Positions 60,831 to 64,000 of a stretch of 64,000 nucleotides of DNA are shown here, in pieces; the stretch's first letter is position 1; each line of letters starts with the position of its first letter. A program made the translations under genes and the position numbers. Below the pieces are notes generated by a model that was not told the DNA's origin, ran no database searches, and saw only the letters and a list, made by a program, of their open reading frames with translations. The DNA is from Daphnia pulex (Eukaryota; Arthropoda; Branchiopoda; Diplostraca; Daphniidae). The DNA lies in NCBI RefSeq assembly GCF_021134715.1, contig NC_060024.1, forward strand, positions 7,316,001 through 7,380,000, written 5' to 3'.

Positions 60831-61300
60831 GCAGTCAAGGCGGTTTTTCCCGCAGTGAAGCCGGTCGGCTGCTCCTTTCAATTAATCTAGTCCCATCACC
60901 GTAACATCAAGGCTAAAGGACTAAGTCCAGCCTATAGAAAGGACAGACAGACCCAGAAAACATGTCGGGAATTGCTTAGCCTGCAAATGCTGTCAATCTA
61001 GAAAATCCGGAAAAGTTTTGAGAGCATTGCTTCCAACTTCACAGGGCAAATGCTCACTTCTGCAATTATGTGGAGACAACATGCATTAAAAGAACGATTT
61101 GGCCACCAGAATGCTGGTCAATGATTATGCAGCACGTAAGGACTAATAACAACGTGTAGGGTACCCAGAATAACCTCAAAGCTGTTGCTGGCAAGTTATC
61201 TGTTAATCTGTTTGTTATTTTTTAAATAGTATTTCTTCACTAGGACTTGGATCCACCAAGCTGGCGACCTTTTTAATGTAGATGAAGGGAGAGGCGAATA
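60831..61300 (+). pseudogene. MULE-type (Mutator-like) transposase remnant
   Basis: After a TTTTTCAG acceptor-like site, the frame reads AVKAVFPAVKPVGCSFQLI, an in-frame TAG (60888-60890), then HHRNIKAKGLSPAYRKD. This is the conserved MULE pattern FP-x-V-x3-GC-x-F-(3-4)-Q-x5-I-x3-GL-x3-Y. Further on, in shifted frames, come YVETTCI, WPPECWS and RTNNNV, matching the family's terminal block. Stops and frame changes show it is dead. Upstream, 59901-60065 is an exon-like open frame ending at a GTAAGT donor that might belong to the same element, but I could not connect them. Confidence 0.65.
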
Positions 61301-61499
61301 AAATTGCCACGACCGCCAAACTATTGTCACAAAAACCAGTCTCCAAACAAACTGAATAAGGATGCGGAATTCAAACAGCGCTGACAATCATAGTGGAATC
61401 TTTGACGAGGTTGGACAACCCTCTTTCCTCTTAATAACTACTTTAGCAGCTCAGAAGACTCACCAAGAAGCACTCCAAATCGTATCTAGAGAGCTGAGG

Positions 61500-62900
61500 A
61501 ACGGTCAGGAGAACGAAGACTTCGATTGATGTTATTCTTCCTTTATATTAAATCTGTTTTATCAGTATTGATTCCGATTACAATTTTTTTATTCACTTCG
61601 GTTTTATACTTAATTTATTTCCATCAATCATATCGAATCTACTCTGCTATCTTAGATAGAAGGACCAATCCAATCTTCATCATATCCTATAATATGTATC
61701 ATTATATCCTTCGGTTTCAAATATTTCAATCGGTATGAACGTTTTGACATGGCCCAGGTGTAGACATCAATGGATCTGCACCTCATTGAACTGGATTTTC
61801 ATTTTGTAATTGCATTCCGATTGTTCTCCATTACCAAAAAATTATGTTTGGACTTTGTCATAAAAAACTTGACAACTATTTTCAAAAAATTCAAGTTAAT
61901 TATTGCTATTCTGTGTATTGAGAAATTTCTATTTAAATATGGATTTCATACAAAGAGGAATTCATTATTCGAAACGTTTCTTGTGTTTTGAGGGAGACGA
62001 GGAGTTTAGTAGATAATTATGGAATTCAACTAATTTGTACCGTAACTTGTAAACAAATCTAATTTGTTATAAGGGACGGTTTAGATAGTAATGTCGATTT
62101 GATATGTTTCACGCACAATCTAAAAACATTCATTTCGAAAATTTCTGAACTACAGTTCAGAGAAAAAGCACAAGCAGCTCAAACTCGTCCACTGGTGAAC
62201 GCGTCCGGACTGGTGAACCAGTTTCACTCATCCGCTTTCTGGACTGGATTGCGTGAAAGTTCGGATCCGCATCCTAGTAAGGCCTGGCGTAGTGATCGTC
62301 ATTCAACTGACTCTCTCTTGTCGTCCGTTCCGTTGGCTTGGGACCATATCCCTCTCTCTTGTTGTCTGATCAGTTGACTTGACAAGCACGAACCTAACAC
62401 GAAAACATCGGGAGCATCGCAGGACTTCCCTCAACGATATTTCCAGTTGCCCGTCTCGTGTCGTCCTGGTCTCGGTCATACTCGGCTCGTTCAGTTCTGA
62501 CTTGAGGGAACAGAGGATAAATTGGGTCACTCTCGACGTGTTCGGTTCTGGCTCGAAGGAGAAAGAAGATTGCTCATTTCATTCTACGGTCCGTTCCCTG
62601 AAAAGTGAGGTGAAAGACGAAGGTGAGTGTGAAACTGGCACTGGAAAAAGATTTGAATGTAAGGGAAATTCTTTATTCATTTCTACTTTGGAGAGAACGG
62701 CTAGAGAAGCGACGGACTGAACTGAACCATAACCTACCGTCAAGCGGGGGAGGGCACGTTCAGTTGACGAGCTTCTCATCGATCCTTCTCAACCAGTCCG
62801 AGTTATTATCGAACGGGTGAGAGGCTTTCATGATACGAGTGAACGGTAGAGTGAGAAGTCCACCCTCGATTTAGACTCAATACACCGTCCGTCTCCGTCT
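61500..62900. other. Non-coding region, possibly retrotransposon 5' UTR on the right
   Basis: The left half is AT-rich and featureless. From about 62150 the composition becomes GC-richer and continues into the minisatellite and zinc-finger ORF, so it may be the 5' UTR of that element. No gene is supported. Confidence 0.35.
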
Positions 62901-62930
62901 CTGAATATTTTCTTTGAGTGATTACCACAC

Positions 62931-63034
62931 CGGCGACTACACCCGGCTACTACACCCAGCTGCCACGCCCGGCTACTATACCCAGCTACTACACCCGGCT
63001 ACTACACCCGGCTACTACACCCGGACACCACAGC
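62931..63034. repeat. 13-bp minisatellite, about eight units
   Basis: Units of the type CGGCTACTACACC repeat head to tail with small variants (CAGCTGCCACGCC, CGGCTACTATACC, CAGCTACTACACC). The period is 13, so any translation cycles through three frames, which argues against a coding role. Confidence 0.85.
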
Positions 63035-63437
63035 CATGGCCTCCACGACAAAGGCTTGCGGCAACCCAGCCTGACCGGTCACCTTCACCTCCGTTGGCAA
63101 CAGAAAGAAGTAATGCTCCAGTGGCTGCTACCCCTCGGTCACCAACCGCGCAAAGCGCCCAGGTCAAAGCCTAAGCTCAACCACTGCTGCTGTTAACGCT
63201 CGCCTACCACCTAACTACGTGGACTCTCCAACTCGCTCTCCAACTGGCAGTAGCCGTGATCGATCCTGGGCACCGTCACCGTCCACCATCACTACCCGTG
63301 CCCTCTCACCAGTTACTTCTGCACGTTTGACGAGACCCTCGACGGCATCACCAGGCACCTCATCTACACCAACGAGACCGGCCCGTCGTAATCACTCCAG
63401 TCGGCCTTCTCGTCGGCCACCAGATCGGGACCCTGGG

Positions 63438-64000
63438 ATGAGCATCTGCATCACAGACGGCTCCATACAACTAGCCCATCCCCTTCCAGCAAAAGTCTTC
63501 TGCTCCCCCTGTGGAACCTCCCTTCGATGGTCTGGCCGAAACTGCATCTCGGACGCCATTCGACACTTGCGGACTTTCCACGGTAAATCAGTTAACGTTC
63601 TGGTTGAATGCAGCTACTGCTGCAACATCTCCAAGACCGTTCAGGCTGCCTTCTTTCATCAGGAAAAAGCGTGTCCTGGATTGGCCCCACCCGATCAACT
63701 CGACTCAACTAGCCCTGCTGGCGAAACTCAACTTCTGGGCGACAAAGTCATCCTACTCTTCCCTCCTCGACCCAGCAAGTGCCCTCTGTGTAGCTGGACC
63801 TGTGCTAGAACTCGTGCAGATGCGAACGGCACCCCTACGACCGGTGTGGCGGATGGTATAATCAGCCACCTCTACACTCACCACAACGGAATCAAGGCCA
63901 CCCGTTTCTGGCGCTGCTCGAAATGCCTGGTTCTCGGAGAGGGCATGGCGATGCACCACCACCACAGGTACCCAATTGAGGACGTCGACAACGACCACCC
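63438..64000 (+). CDS. Zinc-finger N-terminal part of a probable non-LTR retrotransposon ORF (incomplete)
   Basis: The frame is open from 63114 (after a TAA at 63111) to the right edge, and its first ATG is at 63438 (MSICITDG). Before that it is rich in Ser, Pro, Thr and Arg. Cys/His modules follow: VFCSPCG...HLRTFH, CSYCC and a CPLCSW...HLYTHH module, then WRCSKC. Several C2H2-like fingers after a Ser/Pro-rich leader, with a minisatellite in the 5' region, are typical of R2/NeSL-like site-specific retrotransposons. The reverse transcriptase would lie beyond the window. A cellular zinc-finger protein is the alternative. Confidence 0.5.
   Translation, partial: MSICITDGSIQLAHPLPAKVFCSPCGTSLRWSGRNCISDAIRHLRTFHGKSVNVLVECSYCCNISKTVQAAFFHQEKACPGLAPPDQLDSTSPAGETQLLGDKVILLFPPRPSKCPLCSWTCARTRADANGTPTTGVADGIISHLYTHHNGIKATRFWRCSKCLVLGEGMAMHHHHRYPIEDVDNDH

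Noticed and set aside
62914-63196. Tyr/Pro/Thr-rich protein frames over the 13-bp minisatellite
   Set aside because: The 13-bp period is not a multiple of three, so similar peptides appear in several frames. This indicates repeat-driven open frames rather than a coding gene.
1-64000. CRISPR arrays, bacterial operons, integrons or other prokaryotic systems
   Set aside because: No spacer-repeat arrays or ribosome-binding operon structure. Spliced genes throughout indicate a eukaryotic chromosome.

Overview
The window is eukaryotic and almost certainly arthropod. Genes are split by many short introns (often 55-90 bp), lie close together on both strands, and encode arthropod-typical architectures: a LIM-RA-SARAH RASSF protein, a Cad96Ca-type cadherin receptor kinase, and a dopamine transporter of fly type. 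Gene density, intron size and gene content suggest a small crustacean such as Daphnia. That is inference, not proven. All exon models below were built by hand from splice sites, and each was checked by reading-phase arithmetic.

Layout. 1-2.1 kb: 5' end of a dopamine transporter (minus), with an 18-nt microexon. 3.5-11.3 kb: a 13-exon secreted multi-VWC-domain protein (minus). 13-16 kb: mostly unassigned. 16.1-19.1 kb: SLC3-type amino-acid-transporter heavy chain (minus), a catalytically dead GH13 relative. 21.2-22.7 kb: Ly6/three-finger GPI protein (minus). 23.6-25.7 kb: RASSF (minus), divergent from ribosomal protein eL14 (plus, 26.3-27.4 kb), which hosts an apparent box C/D snoRNA in an intron. 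27.5-29.6 kb: nibrin/NBN (minus). 29.8-30.8 kb: ~415-bp tandem repeat containing a tRNA-like segment. 31.4-34.3 kb: nrf-6-like acyltransferase (minus). 35.1-36.9 kb: kinetochore NUF2 (minus). 39.8-43.5 kb: Cad96Ca-like receptor tyrosine kinase (plus). 44.4-45.8 kb: GON4L-like PAH protein (minus), divergent from WAPL (plus, 46.6-50.8 kb). 51.7-53.0 kb: PBLD (plus), tail-to-tail with STOML1 (minus, 53.1-54.6 kb).

From about 54.6 kb to the right edge the window becomes repeat-rich. It holds a rearranged duplication of the STOML1 upstream region, a decayed Ty3/gypsy element, a transposase-tail-like fragment, a MULE transposase pseudogene, a 13-bp minisatellite, and the start of a zinc-finger ORF of non-LTR-retrotransposon type running off the end.

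Several neighbours share a cellular theme (cohesin release, kinetochore, DNA-break repair, chromatin), but nothing in the sequence shows co-regulation beyond the divergent promoters. I found no clear previously undescribed system. The best leads are the intronic snoRNA, the tRNA-like tandem repeat, the inverted-motif array in the GON4L/WAPL promoter, and the direct-plus-inverted duplication next to STOML1.
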